Shown here piece after piece: positions 35,200 to 44,329 of a DNA stretch of 64,000 nucleotides. Origin of the DNA: Frateuria_A sp051900535. Its GTDB lineage: Bacteria; Pseudomonadota; Gammaproteobacteria; Xanthomonadales; Rhodanobacteraceae. Position 1 is the stretch's first letter. The number at the start of each line of letters is the position of its first letter. The stretch is from assembly GCF_051900535.1 (NCBI RefSeq), contig NZ_JBHZGI010000001.1, positions 806,001 through 870,000 of the forward strand, written 5' to 3'. The notes below the pieces were generated by a model. The model saw only the letters and a list, made by a program, of their open reading frames with translations, was not told where the DNA came from and searched no databases. Made by a program: the position numbers and the translations under genes.

Positions 35200-36105
35200 T
35201 TACCCGCCCCGTCCGGCCGTCTCCGGCCAGCGGAACTTGCCTCCAAGCATCGCGTCCCAATGCGGAGGCGAAAGCGCATAGATGCCGGCACCTGGCGTGA
35301 AGGTCAGTTCGCCGACGTAGACCTTGTTTTGGTAGTAATAGCAATCCACGCGCATGAAGCCGAACGGCTCGGCCAGTTTCCTGGCGATGCTGACCATTTC
35401 GTCCAGCCCGTCGACTATCGGCAAGGGCTTGCCGCTGGACTTGAGGCCACGGAAGCGGAAGGGCGCGGGGGAGTAATCGTCCAGGTAGAAGTCCTGCGTC
35501 ATCTCGTCCTTGAAGCGATCGTGGACGTACTGTACGAAAAGAAACGGTTCCTGCCCGCCACCGGGGTTGAACACGAAGAACTTGTAGTCGTCGGGCGGCT
35601 CGCCCGAGGGACCAAGCAACGCCTCCTCGAAAATGATCTTCCTGGGGATCTTCTGGTAGTGCTTTTCGCGCTGCCGTATCGAGAAGTCCGATTTGAGCCA
35701 TCCGTTGGCGAGGTCGGCCAACATGTCCAGGTCCTCGTTCCCCTTGTCCAGGACGATTCGCGTCTGTCCTGCGCTGTGGTTCGCCTTCATGACGAAGGTG
35801 TCGGGCAACGTGTCGAAGGTCTCGCGGGCGACTTCGTCGCAGGAAAAGAAGGCCGGTACCAGGTACTGCTCGCCCACCGCATCGGCGATGTAGCTGCGCA
35901 CCGCCACCTTGTCGGCAAGCCGCGTGAAGTCAGGCAGCGGGTGCCACATCCGGTGGAAGATCTTTTCCGAATACCGTTTGGGCTGCGCGAGGTTTCCGAC
36001 CCGGCCGTAGATCTGGAAATACCTGTAAGGGTAGTAGACCGGGTCGGGCATTCTCTTGACGATGGCTCTTCTTATTTTTTTTACGCGAGCAACGAAACTG
36101 GCCAT
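35200..36105 (-). CDS. TupA-like ATP-grasp family protein
   Basis: A 301-residue protein of the TupA-like ATP-grasp family, associated with capsular/teichuronopeptide-type polymer synthesis. The N-terminus (KVAVRSYIADAVGEQYLVPA) and the ATP-grasp blocks DTFVMKANHSAGQTRIV, DDYKFFVFNPGG and FGFMRVDCYYYQNKVYVGEL (metal ligands) are visible. It stands before CapA on the same strand but with a 207-base gap. The 5' end and upstream bases are AT-richer than the surroundings (25 of 60 GC at 36061-36120 by my count), suggesting recent acquisition. An AGGAA site precedes the ATG. Confidence 0.82.
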   Translation of the reverse strand: MASFVARVKKIRRAIVKRMPDPVYYPYRYFQIYGRVGNLAQPKRYSEKIFHRMWHPLPDFTRLADKVAVRSYIADAVGEQYLVPAFFSCDEVARETFDTLPDTFVMKANHSAGQTRIVLDKGNEDLDMLADLANGWLKSDFSIRQREKHYQKIPRKIIFEEALLGPSGEPPDDYKFFVFNPGGGQEPFLFVQYVHDRFKDEMTQDFYLDDYSPAPFRFRGLKSSGKPLPIVDGLDEMVSIARKLAEPFGFMRVDCYYYQNKVYVGELTFTPGAGIYALSPPHWDAMLGGKFRWPETAGRGG

Positions 36106-36312
36106 TCATGGTTCCTGTATGTATCGGCGCTCGTCCGCTGGGGAGGCGAACCGGTGGCCGGGGATACCACTGCACTGCCGTCCAGAGAGTCGACGGCCCA
36201 ATTGTGTGAAGCGTGTTTCACCTCTCGTGAAGGCACTGGCAAGCCGCGCATCGATCAGGTTTTTCCTACATCGGTACTGTGCACTGGCACGCAAAAACGC
36301 ACGACCTTCCCA

Positions 36313-37536
36313 TCACCACACCAACGCCCAAGTGCCATCAGGGTTCTCCTGGATGTCACAACCCATGCGCCCGTATTCGCGGCGCATCGCATCGAGCAGC
36401 CAGCGTCGGTCCTGCGGCGTCGCCTGCTGGATGCGGAAGGCCCGCACATGGGTCGGCACAAGCGCCAGTTCACACAGACGCCCGTGTGCGGTCTCCAATT
36501 GAGGGAAATACATCAGGCCAAGTTCCCCGCGGAAAGCCTCGTGGCCGCCGATGCCTTCGTAGTCGTTCAGGAAGTCGCCGCAGCCGTACAGCACGAGATG
36601 CCCGTGGTGCACCTCGACCGCCTTGGGGTGGTGCGAGGAATGGCCATGGAGCAGATGCACGCCCGCTTCGTCGACGAGCGCGTGGGCGAACGCACGCTGC
36701 GCCGCGGCGATCTCGTAACCCCAGTTGCCGCCCCAATGGAGGGAGAACACCACCAGATCGCCCTCCCGTCGGTGCCGGGCCAACTCGGTCGAGATGTGCG
36801 CGACCGTTTGCGCCGAAAGGTCCGGCAGGCGCCAGACGCCCCCGCGGGTCGCTTCGGCCGCCCAGTCCGCCGGTACCCCAGCATCATCGGTGGCCGCGGC
36901 GAATACCAGCAGGCGCCGACCGTGGGGCAGCGGCAGCACTGCGGGCGCCTGCGCCGCTGCCAACCGCTCGCCCGCCCCGGCGACAGCGATCTTCGCCGCC
37001 CGCAGCACCGCCAGGGTTTGCGCCAGCCCCTGGTAACCCCAGTCCAGCACGTGGTTGTTCGCCAGCTCGCAGCAGTCGATGCCGGCGGCCGCGAGCACAT
37101 CGACATTGGCCGGATTCATGCGGTAGTTGATGCCCTTCGGCCAGGCGCGCTCGTACCGCGTGATGCTGGTTTCCAGGTTGATGATGCGCAGCGCCGGCCG
37201 GCGCGCCCGCCACTGCGCCAGCGCCTCGCCCCAGACGTAGTCGGCGGCGACCTTCCGCGGGATCGGCCCGCTGGCACGCTCGGCCAGCGCGAGGTACCCG
37301 CGCGCATCATGTACGTAACCTTCGTGCAGCGCGGGATCGGAAGGGTGGGCCAGGATCTGGTCGATACCCCGCCCGAGCATCACGTCGCCGCAAAGGAACA
37401 AGGTCACTGGCGCTCGACTTTCGTGATCCGGCGGGCCCGTCGCCTTCTCCGCGGGTACGCGACGCACGACCATGCCTCCGACCGCACCCAACGCGATGCG
37501 GCCCCATCGCTTGAGGAAGGCCCGCCGCCCTTTCAT
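36313..37536 (-). CDS. CapA-family (poly-gamma-glutamate/metallophosphoesterase-like) protein
   Basis: A 407-residue protein with an N-terminal twin-arginine-like/anchor leader (MKGRRAFLKRWGRIALG). A CapA-type metallophosphatase fold follows: LFLCGDVMLGRGIDQ, then ADYVWGEALAQW, IINLETSITR, ELANNHVLDWGYQGL, DLVVFSLHWGGNWGYE and HGHSSHHPKAVEV. CapA homologues take part in capsule, poly-glutamate or peptidoglycan-related synthesis. Which polymer is unclear here. It follows the M61 gene on the same strand after a hairpin and precedes the TupA-like gene. Confidence 0.85.
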   Translation of the reverse strand: MKGRRAFLKRWGRIALGAVGGMVVRRVPAEKATGPPDHESRAPVTLFLCGDVMLGRGIDQILAHPSDPALHEGYVHDARGYLALAERASGPIPRKVAADYVWGEALAQWRARRPALRIINLETSITRYERAWPKGINYRMNPANVDVLAAAGIDCCELANNHVLDWGYQGLAQTLAVLRAAKIAVAGAGERLAAAQAPAVLPLPHGRRLLVFAAATDDAGVPADWAAEATRGGVWRLPDLSAQTVAHISTELARHRREGDLVVFSLHWGGNWGYEIAAAQRAFAHALVDEAGVHLLHGHSSHHPKAVEVHHGHLVLYGCGDFLNDYEGIGGHEAFRGELGLMYFPQLETAHGRLCELALVPTHVRAFRIQQATPQDRRWLLDAMRREYGRMGCDIQENPDGTWALVW

Positions 37537-37571
37537 GGCGGCAGGGTAGATCGCGGTCGGTTATGCCATGT

Positions 37572-37600
37572 TGAAGGCGGGCCGGGCCGTCCCGCCTTCA
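37572..37600 (-). terminator. Hairpin after the M61 peptidase gene
   Basis: Perfect ten-base-pair stem TGAAGGCGGG/CCCGCCTTCA with a nine-base loop, 31 bases past the M61 stop on the minus strand and before CapA. No U-tract. Confidence 0.5.
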
Positions 37601-37630
37601 GAGTCGGCCAGGCAACCGCTTGCGAGGCTG

Positions 37631-39601
37631 CTATTTCGTGCGCGGCCTGATGATCTGGCTCAGGTAATCCGGCGTGCCCTCGACGCGCACCAGATGCGGA
37701 TACTGCAGGCCGCCGTGGTAATCCACCGGCACGGTGCGGTAGCCGCCCTGGAACTTCAGCATGAGCTGGATCGGCGTGTTGCCGTCCTTCGCCGCGGTGA
37801 TCGCGCTCTTCAGCGCGTCGGTCGAATAGTCCTTGCCGTTCACGGCGACGACGGTGGCACCAGTGCTGACGCCTGCCTTGAAGGCCGGACCGTCCCAGCG
37901 CACGTCGTTGACCTGCCCATGATCGTCCAGCGTCAGGCCGATCGACCAGGCGAAGTTGTACAGATGCCGGGGCGACTGCGGCCGGCTGTTGTACTGCTTT
38001 TCGTAGTCGCTCGGCTGGTCGGTGTAGACCAGCTTCCAGCCGGTGCCTTCCAGGCCATCGAGCAGCGGCGGATCGAGCGTATCGACGCGCGCGCGCAGGA
38101 AGCCCGCCCAGTCGTACGGCGCCACGCCATTCAAGGCCGCCGCCACGTCGTTGAAGGTATAGGTCTTCGTCACGAAGCTGCCGTTGTCCACGCCGAAGAA
38201 CGCGCGCGCGAAGTCGTCCAGCGATCTCTTGTCGTGCGTCAGCGCGCGAAGCTTGGCGTCGACTTCCAGCCACATCATCTGCCCGGCGCTGTAGTACTCC
38301 TCGCTCATCTGCCAACTGCGATATGGCAGGCCGGTGCGATGGGCCGCCGTCGGGTCGTTGGTGGTGTCCTCCAGCGTGCGCCAGTGGAAGCCCACGCGGT
38401 TGCGGTCATAGTTGGCGGCCGTCATGGCCAGTGCGTCACGGAACTGTTCGGGCGTCCACAGACCGGCGCGCGCGGTGAGCACATAACCCCAGTACTGCGT
38501 CTGCCCCTCGTACACCCACAGCAGCGAGTCGCCCATCGGCACGTTGAAGTTGGGCGTCCACAGGTCGGCCGGCCGGCGGAATTTGCCGTTCCAGGAATGG
38601 GTGTACTCGTGTGCGAGCAGGTCGCGCCCGGGCGCGGCCTCCCTCCACGCGGTGAAGTAGTCCGACTCCAGGCCGTTCTCGCTGGACTGGTGATGTTCAA
38701 GCCCGTTGCCGCCCAACTGGTCCGACAGCGAGAACAGGAAGTCGTAGTGGTCGTAGTGGTGGGAGCCGAACAGCGTCGCCGCCTCAGCCACCAGCGCGCG
38801 GTGCGCCTGCAGCTGTTCGGGGGTTATCTCCAGATATTTCTGAGCATCCGCGACGACATCCAGGTGCACCGGCGCGCCACCCTTCGGCGTAAGGTCGACG
38901 CGCTTGAAGTACTGGCCCGCATAGATCGGCGAATCGACCAGCGTGTTGAACGGCACCGGCTTGAAGGTCGTGGTGTCGCCCGAGGAGGACAGCTTCGCCT
39001 GGCCGGCCGGTTCCAGGGCGCTGCCGAACTGCCAGCCGTGCGGCAACGTCACGCTGGGCGCAAAGGTGATGCCGCGCGAGAAATGGCCGGCCGGGTACAG
39101 CGCCATCTTGTTCCATTCCAGGTCCAGCATGCGGTCGGTCATTTCGTAGCCGCCATCGCGGCTGGACAGGTACTGGAAATCCGCATCGATCGTGGACACG
39201 CCAGCCGGCACGTCGACATGGAACGCGTACTCGTCGTATTCGTCCCGCGTCCACTTGATCGCCTTGCCACCGGCGCTGAGCTTCAGGCCGGCAAGCATCG
39301 CGACCGGACCGCTCGGCGAATGGTCGCCGGGGATCCATTGCGGATACAGCAGCGTCAGCGCACCGGCCTGCACCGGCAGGGTCTCGTGGACGCGGAAGAT
39401 GCCCTGTCGGGTGTCGCCCGCATCGACGTGGATCTCGACCGTGCCCGGATAAGGCGTGTCCTGGGGCGGTGGCACGTGGGCGCTCGAGGTTTGCTGGGCA
39501 CTGGCCACGCCGGCTGCAAGGGCCATCGATACGGCCAGCGCGAGACGCCATGGCCTGTGGTGCGCGGCGACCGGTGAACCAGCGAGAGCGACACGGGACA
39601 T
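37631..39601 (-). CDS. Exported M61-family zinc aminopeptidase
   Basis: A 656-residue glycyl-aminopeptidase-type protein. I use the ATG at 39601, with GGAGGTC just upstream, since it begins a signal peptide (about 1-33, WRLALAVSMALAAGVASA). An N-terminal beta domain precedes the catalytic domain with HEYTHSWNGKFRRP (HExxH) and the third ligand glutamate in WVYEGQTQYWG. The C-terminal ~100 residues form a PDZ-like domain (IGLTLDDHGQVNDVRWDGPA). It probably cleaves peptides outside the cytoplasm. Family call is firm, substrate unknown. Confidence 0.9.
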   Translation of the reverse strand: MSRVALAGSPVAAHHRPWRLALAVSMALAAGVASAQQTSSAHVPPPQDTPYPGTVEIHVDAGDTRQGIFRVHETLPVQAGALTLLYPQWIPGDHSPSGPVAMLAGLKLSAGGKAIKWTRDEYDEYAFHVDVPAGVSTIDADFQYLSSRDGGYEMTDRMLDLEWNKMALYPAGHFSRGITFAPSVTLPHGWQFGSALEPAGQAKLSSSGDTTTFKPVPFNTLVDSPIYAGQYFKRVDLTPKGGAPVHLDVVADAQKYLEITPEQLQAHRALVAEAATLFGSHHYDHYDFLFSLSDQLGGNGLEHHQSSENGLESDYFTAWREAAPGRDLLAHEYTHSWNGKFRRPADLWTPNFNVPMGDSLLWVYEGQTQYWGYVLTARAGLWTPEQFRDALAMTAANYDRNRVGFHWRTLEDTTNDPTAAHRTGLPYRSWQMSEEYYSAGQMMWLEVDAKLRALTHDKRSLDDFARAFFGVDNGSFVTKTYTFNDVAAALNGVAPYDWAGFLRARVDTLDPPLLDGLEGTGWKLVYTDQPSDYEKQYNSRPQSPRHLYNFAWSIGLTLDDHGQVNDVRWDGPAFKAGVSTGATVVAVNGKDYSTDALKSAITAAKDGNTPIQLMLKFQGGYRTVPVDYHGGLQYPHLVRVEGTPDYLSQIIRPRTK

Positions 39602-39803
39602 GGAAGACCTCCGGCAGGCGTATGGACAGCCTCGGAACTTAGCAGCAATCGGCGCCGCAGGTTCTTGCCGGCCGGCTGCGACGGCTTGCGCATCGACCGT
39701 TCGCCTTGCGATGTATCGCTTAGCGACTACCAAGGATAGGAATGGCCGGATGAAACCTTATCCGCCCCTCCCTTTCGCCTCCGCCATCCAAAGCAACAGT
39801 TTG

Positions 39804-41327
39804 CTAGCGATGGGCGTCCTGCAGCGCGGGCGGGGAGAGCGTCTGTTGAGGTAGCGCCGCCAGCGATTCCTCCGCGCGCGGCCGGGGCGCTGCAAGGAAG
39901 GCTGCGCTGCTTTGCGCAAGCGGCGTGGCAACCGCCTGCAGGATGTCCACACCCGCAAATCGCCTGAACGGCGAATCGAGCGCCCCCTGCACGGCAAAAG
40001 CGCGCGTGGCGTTCTCGCCCAGCACCACGTGGTCGATGCGGACGAGCCCGTGCGCCTGCGCCGCCACGGCCAGTGAACCGGCCACGTTGTTCGACAGCTC
40101 GTCTGGCGTGCGCCCACACTTCGCATCGATCAGATGGACCTTTTCCAGCGCCTGGCAGAACAGCGGATGCCCTGGATGGCTGCGATCGGCCAGGCTCGCG
40201 GCTTGTTGCCGGATGGCCTCTCCCAGGATGCCGAGCGTCGTCGGGCCCGCGCGACCGTCAGCCTTCAGGCCATGCGCTTGCTGGAACGCGACGACAGCTT
40301 GCCGGGTGCTCGGGCCGAAATCGCCATCCGGTTTCAACCCGTGGCCGCGGGCATCGGTGATGCCCAACCCGGCAAGCTCGGTCTGCAGAGAGATGACTTC
40401 CTCCCCGTGGGAGCCTTGGCGGAGGACGTGCACAGGACGACCTTGGCCGATGGCTCTCAATCCGACCTGCAAATCCTGATCACTGGAAAAGTCTGCGGGA
40501 TTGAAGTCCGCGCTTCCCACTTTGGTTTGCGCGCGAGCAAGCGCGGCGGCTTTCGCCGGATCATCGTAAGCCTTGAGGTAACGGCCCGCAGATGCGACAG
40601 CCGCGGCGCCCGCGTATCCGCGATGGTGGCTCGCTATCTCTTGAGCTCTGGCCACAAGATCTTCGTAACCGCCACCGCCCGAGAGAAGCTTGCGGAACTC
40701 GGCCATTTCCGATGGCCTTTGATTGGCAGTCTTTGTGAGGAGCGCCAGTGTTTCGAACCGACGGTTCTCGGGAATGTTCTTACCGACGGCGTCCAGAAGA
40801 TCCAGCGCCTGCTGGGCCGCATTGCGAACCTGTGGGTAGTCGACATTCTTGTGGATCCATTGACTCCCTACTTCGGATCCCGCCCATGCGTTAAAGCTGT
40901 CGCGGGTTCCGGAGTCCATGAATTGCAGCGCACTGTGGTGCCCTTTCCCATTGCCATGGGTCAAGAGCTGCTCACGAAGTTGCGCCCTGTCCGAAGTGAA
41001 TTCCAAGCGATGCGCCTCGGCGTACTTTGCTGCCTGCGCGATGAGGGCATCCACATAAGTGGATTGACCAGGCTTAAGCGGTCCATCTTCCGTTGCACCC
41101 AGCGGCCACGTCCCACGTTGACCAAGGTCGATCTGGATTGCCCCTAGCGAGTAACCGCTGTTCGCGATCACCTTTTCCGCCATTCCCCAATACTCGTCGC
41201 CTCTCTGCTGCGTAATGCCAGCGATGGACAGCCGGTAGGGATGAGGGCCGCCTTCGGTAGCACGCCCGACGACAAAATACATGGCGCCGGCGATTGCATC
41301 GATGTCGTGCGTGTCAGGTCCTTGCAT
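39804..41327 (-). CDS. XVIPCD-containing type IV secretion effector, lysozyme-like (X-Tfe)
   Basis: A 507-residue interbacterial toxin candidate. The N-terminal ~290 residues contain NSGYSLGAIQIDLGQRGTWP, a lysozyme/peptidoglycan-hydrolase-like pattern of this effector class. A PG-binding_1 domain follows (about 305-372: SHGEEVISLQTELAGLGI, DGDFGPSTRQAVVAFQQAHG), then a C-terminal XVIPCD (about 384-475: HPLFCQALEKVHLID, RIDHVVLGENATRAFAVQG) and a Gln-rich tail, the secretion signal recognised by VirD4 of Xanthomonadales T4SS. The start ATG has AAGGAG. An immunity gene sits 34 bases upstream. No T4SS genes are in the window. Confidence 0.85.
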   Translation of the reverse strand: MQGPDTHDIDAIAGAMYFVVGRATEGGPHPYRLSIAGITQQRGDEYWGMAEKVIANSGYSLGAIQIDLGQRGTWPLGATEDGPLKPGQSTYVDALIAQAAKYAEAHRLEFTSDRAQLREQLLTHGNGKGHHSALQFMDSGTRDSFNAWAGSEVGSQWIHKNVDYPQVRNAAQQALDLLDAVGKNIPENRRFETLALLTKTANQRPSEMAEFRKLLSGGGGYEDLVARAQEIASHHRGYAGAAAVASAGRYLKAYDDPAKAAALARAQTKVGSADFNPADFSSDQDLQVGLRAIGQGRPVHVLRQGSHGEEVISLQTELAGLGITDARGHGLKPDGDFGPSTRQAVVAFQQAHGLKADGRAGPTTLGILGEAIRQQAASLADRSHPGHPLFCQALEKVHLIDAKCGRTPDELSNNVAGSLAVAAQAHGLVRIDHVVLGENATRAFAVQGALDSPFRRFAGVDILQAVATPLAQSSAAFLAAPRPRAEESLAALPQQTLSPPALQDAHR

Positions 41328-41361
41328 GCCGTTACTCCTTCAACGCAATCAAGAACGATGG

Positions 41362-41805
41362 TCAAAGACCACTGGCGACCGCCAGGTACTCGTCCAGCTG
41401 ATCGGCACGGCGCGTGACGGCAAAAAGTTCGTTTTGGGCCAATTGGAGGTTGTCGATGATCTCGTGACCGTAAAGCGATTCCTCGAATGGCCCCGTGGCG
41501 TCTTGCAACTTGATCCAGGCGCGCTCTGCTTCGACGAGACGCTTCTTCTGACCTCCATTCAGCTTTCGCAGCAAAGCCTGATAGGAGGTATTGAGTCGTT
41601 TTTCCTGCCGTGTACGCTCTTGCGACGTGCAGTAGGCCTCTTCAATCTCGTTGAAGTTCGCGTGATCGACGCATGCATAGAAAGCCTCAGCAACCCCCTT
41701 CGGGGCATTGTTCCGGAGCGGATCACTCGGCCGCTCAACCGCTCCTGCAGCCGAGACGCAAGCGAAAAGAGCAAATGCGATGACGGTCATCCTGATGCGT
41801 TCCAT
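41362..41805 (-). CDS. LprI-type lysozyme-inhibitor immunity protein (X-Tfi)
   Basis: A 147-residue exported protein with a signal sequence (MERIRMTVIAFALFACVSAA). A DUF1311/LprI lysozyme-inhibitor domain follows: FYACVDHANFNEIEEAYC, then LNTSYQALLRKLNGGQKKRL and AERAWIKLQDATG. The cysteine in ALFAC could be a lipobox, but the -2 residue (F) is unusual. LprI-type X-Tfi proteins neutralise the peptidoglycan hydrolase effector encoded next to them. Here the order is immunity then effector in one minus-strand unit. CAGGAG lies upstream of the ATG. GC is lower than elsewhere (32 of 60 at 41581-41640). Confidence 0.83.
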   Translation of the reverse strand: MERIRMTVIAFALFACVSAAGAVERPSDPLRNNAPKGVAEAFYACVDHANFNEIEEAYCTSQERTRQEKRLNTSYQALLRKLNGGQKKRLVEAERAWIKLQDATGPFEESLYGHEIIDNLQLAQNELFAVTRRADQLDEYLAVASGL

Positions 41806-42039
41806 GGCAACTCCTGGCTTGGTTACGAAAGCGAAGCTTGCCGCGGCATCTAGCGCCTGTCTGTCGGCCGATGACTACGCCCTGTGACCGGAAGATCAAC
41901 AGGCTGTGCGGCGCGACCCATTTCCGCCCTCCCAGGCATCGGATACCGGCGCATGCCCCGCCGACGCGTGGCTTCCGGCACTGCGGCGACCGCACGCCAC
42001 CCGCTACCTTGACGCACCCCGAAACTACGGAAGCGTGCA

Positions 42040-42759
42040 ATGCGTTGGTGGCTGATTCTTGGTGCCTTGGTGACTCTGCCGATGACGTCGGTGGCACAAA
42101 CCTCGCCGGCGAAGGTGGTCGTGCTGGACACGCTGCACCAGATGCATGCCGAGGTGCCGGCCTACGACAACAAGGCGCTCGGCCGCGCCATCGAACACCT
42201 CAAGCCGGACGTGTTGTGTGTCGAGCTGCAGCCGGACGACCTCACCGCCCGGCCGCCGGAGAAGACCAAGCAGGAATATCCCTCCGTCATCTATCCGCTC
42301 ATCGATCGCCACCATTTGCGCGTCTACGCGATGGAGCCGGCCGAGCCGCTGTACGACACGCTGCTCGCGCCCTATCGCGCCAACACCATGGCTTTCAACG
42401 AGCGCGAGCCGGCGCAGGCCAAGGCGTTCGGCCAATACGTCGATGGCTTGTACACGGTGCTGAAGGCGCGCTGGACGTCGCCCGCCGCCGTCAATGATCG
42501 CGTCACCGACGAGGCGCTGCGCGCCAAGCACGCGCTGCAGGAAGCGCTGATGGGGCCGGCCGAGCACACCGGATGGGAAGCCTGGAACGGGCATTTCCTG
42601 GAGATCGTCCAGCGTGCGGCACGGGAGAATCCGGGGCGGCGCATCGTCGTCCTCGTCGGCGCCGAACACGGTTACTGGCTGCGCGGGCATTTGCGCGGCA
42701 CGCCCGGCGTGACGCTGCTCGACACGCCCCGGGCGCTCGAAGGTCTCGGTCCGAATTGA
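42040..42759 (+). CDS. Exported TraB/TIKI-like protein of unknown function
   Basis: A 239-residue protein with signal peptide MRWWLILGALVTLPMTSVAQ. The mature part resembles the TIKI/TraB erythromycin-esterase-like superfamily: TLHQMHAEVP near the N-terminus, HLKPDVLCVELQPDDL, and VLVGAEHGYWLRGHL with the GxxH-type motif near the end. These folds can be metal-dependent hydrolases, and the GAEH histidine and early His/Glu residues are candidate ligands. No direct family name recognised. Periplasmic; single gene. Confidence 0.6.
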   Translation: MRWWLILGALVTLPMTSVAQTSPAKVVVLDTLHQMHAEVPAYDNKALGRAIEHLKPDVLCVELQPDDLTARPPEKTKQEYPSVIYPLIDRHHLRVYAMEPAEPLYDTLLAPYRANTMAFNEREPAQAKAFGQYVDGLYTVLKARWTSPAAVNDRVTDEALRAKHALQEALMGPAEHTGWEAWNGHFLEIVQRAARENPGRRIVVLVGAEHGYWLRGHLRGTPGVTLLDTPRALEGLGPN

Positions 42760-43147
42760 TCGAGGTCAACATCCGCCGCTCCGCGCCGGCCCATAACACG
42801 CAGGTGGAAGAGGGATGGTGCCGGCAGCGCGGCGCGGATGCGCGCGAGACCCTGCCGAACCATGCCGATGGCAAGCGAGACCCCCGCCCCATCCCCCAGC
42901 CGGAGCGCTGCCCCTCTTCCACCTCCTCGCCCCCCTTGACGTGACGCGCCCGGTCGACCGGTCACGTCACGGCAGGCATTCCCGTACCGAAGCGACCACT
43001 CCCTGAACCACCCGGTTCACCGCGATGGCCGTCGCCAGCTCGTCATGGGATGCGGCCAATGTTCGTCATGCAGAACCGCCTGCGCGGACCGCAGGATGCG
43101 GCCTGCCCATTGTTCCAGACGCCGGCTGTCGCCTCGCCGCGTTACTG
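42760..43147. other. Convergent intergenic region with nested dyad
   Basis: No supported gene in 388 bases. TGACGTGAC (42937-42945) and GTCACGTCA (42961-42969) form a perfect nine-base inverted repeat, with a ten-base palindrome CGGTCGACCG (42951-42960) nested between them. Such a double hairpin may terminate either convergent transcript or bind a protein. No T-run. Confidence 0.5.
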
Positions 43148-43387
43148 CTAGCCGCAGTGGCCGCAACAGGTGCTTCCACCGCTGATGTGCACCTCTTTCT
43201 CCAGCGGCCTGGCCACGCAACCGATGCCAAGCAGCGCGTCGAGGACCTGGGCGCTGCTCGCGCTGGCCAGCACTTCCAGGCGACCGCGTCCGGCATCCAG
43301 CACGACCGTGGCGTGGGGATCCAACGCCTGAACGGCAGTGGTGAGTAGGCCCGCATCGTGGTGGGCGGTGGACAGTTCGAATTGCAT
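43148..43387 (-). CDS. Small HMA-like domain protein with CCGHCG tail
   Basis: A 79-residue protein from the ATG at 43387 (GGAG upstream). Residues 1-70 have the beta-alpha-beta-beta-alpha-beta pattern of a heavy-metal-associated domain: MQFELSTAHHDAGLLTTAV, TVVLDAGRGRLEVL, VLDALLGIGCVARPLEKEV. The usual MxCxxC loop is absent; the early histidines (HH) take its place. The C-terminus TCCGHCG carries three clustered cysteines and a histidine, a likely soft-metal site. A copper/mercury-type role is inference. Confidence 0.6.
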   Translation of the reverse strand: MQFELSTAHHDAGLLTTAVQALDPHATVVLDAGRGRLEVLASASSAQVLDALLGIGCVARPLEKEVHISGGSTCCGHCG

Positions 43388-43510
43388 CGTGGGGCTCCAA
43401 TGGGGGATCCCGGCAACTGCCGGCCCGCGCATGGTCCGGTTGCGCGCGCTTTCCCGCCTTGATCCCGGTCAACCGCCTTTGCCAGCCGGCTCGAACGTGA
43501 TGCCGATCCA

Positions 43511-44329
43511 TCAACGCTCGATACGCACCACCAGCGCCTGGATCCGGCCGGTGACCGGGCCGGCGCCGAACCGCGCGCCGATGGCCGCCGCGGCCGCTTC
43601 GGTCGCCGCTTCCAGTCGCGACGCATCGCGGGCCACGATCTCGTTGCGCAACGGCGTGCCCTGGCAGTACGCCACGGCAGCGATGGCGGGGGTGTCGGCC
43701 GTGCTGTCGGCGGCGACGGTTTCGATCACGGGATTCCCGGCAAACCCGGCCTCGGCCAGGTCACGCGCAATTTGCGACCCGGAGAAATACCCGTGCGGCA
43801 GGCGCTCCAGGAAGCGCGGCGGATCGTCGGGAAAGAGCCCGGCAACGGCGTCCTGGACGACCTGCGCGAAATCGTTGGTTTCGATGCGGTCCCACACGTT
43901 GAACAACAGCGTGCCGCCAGGTTGCAGCACCCGGCGCGCCTCGGCAAACGCGCGCGCCCGATCCGGAAAGAACATCGCCCCGAACTGGCACACCACGGCA
44001 TCGAAGGACGCATCGCCGAACGGCACCGCCATCGCATCGGCCTGGCGCCAGAGCACGGGCCTGGACATGCCCTGCTTCTGCGCCACGGCCAGCATGGTCT
44101 CGTTGAGATCCGTGGCGACCAGTTGCACGCCCGGCGGCAGGCGCGAGTCCAGTTCGCGCGTCACGACGCCCGTGCCCGCCGCCAGTTCCAGCACGCTGGC
44201 CACCGGCAGCCGCGCAAGCCGGGTCGCGAGATCCACGGCATACGGCGCAAAGATCAGCGGCACCAGGAGCTCCTGGTAAAGCGCGGCGATATCCTGACCG
44301 AACCGCCTGTCGTTGCCGGGCATCTGCAT
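43511..44329 (-). CDS. Class I SAM-dependent methyltransferase
   Basis: A 272-residue methyltransferase of the UbiE/Methyltransf_11 type: motif I VLELAAGTGVVTRELDSRLP, acidic residue in ATDLNETML, then DAVVCQFGAMFFPDRARAF and RVLQPGGTLLFNVWD. The C-terminal third continues with a substrate-binding part. The ATG at 44329 has AGGAG seven bases upstream; the listed upstream ATG at 44350 lacks this. Substrate unknown. Confidence 0.85.
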   Translation of the reverse strand: MQMPGNDRRFGQDIAALYQELLVPLIFAPYAVDLATRLARLPVASVLELAAGTGVVTRELDSRLPPGVQLVATDLNETMLAVAQKQGMSRPVLWRQADAMAVPFGDASFDAVVCQFGAMFFPDRARAFAEARRVLQPGGTLLFNVWDRIETNDFAQVVQDAVAGLFPDDPPRFLERLPHGYFSGSQIARDLAEAGFAGNPVIETVAADSTADTPAIAAVAYCQGTPLRNEIVARDASRLEAATEAAAAAIGARFGAGPVTGRIQALVVRIER

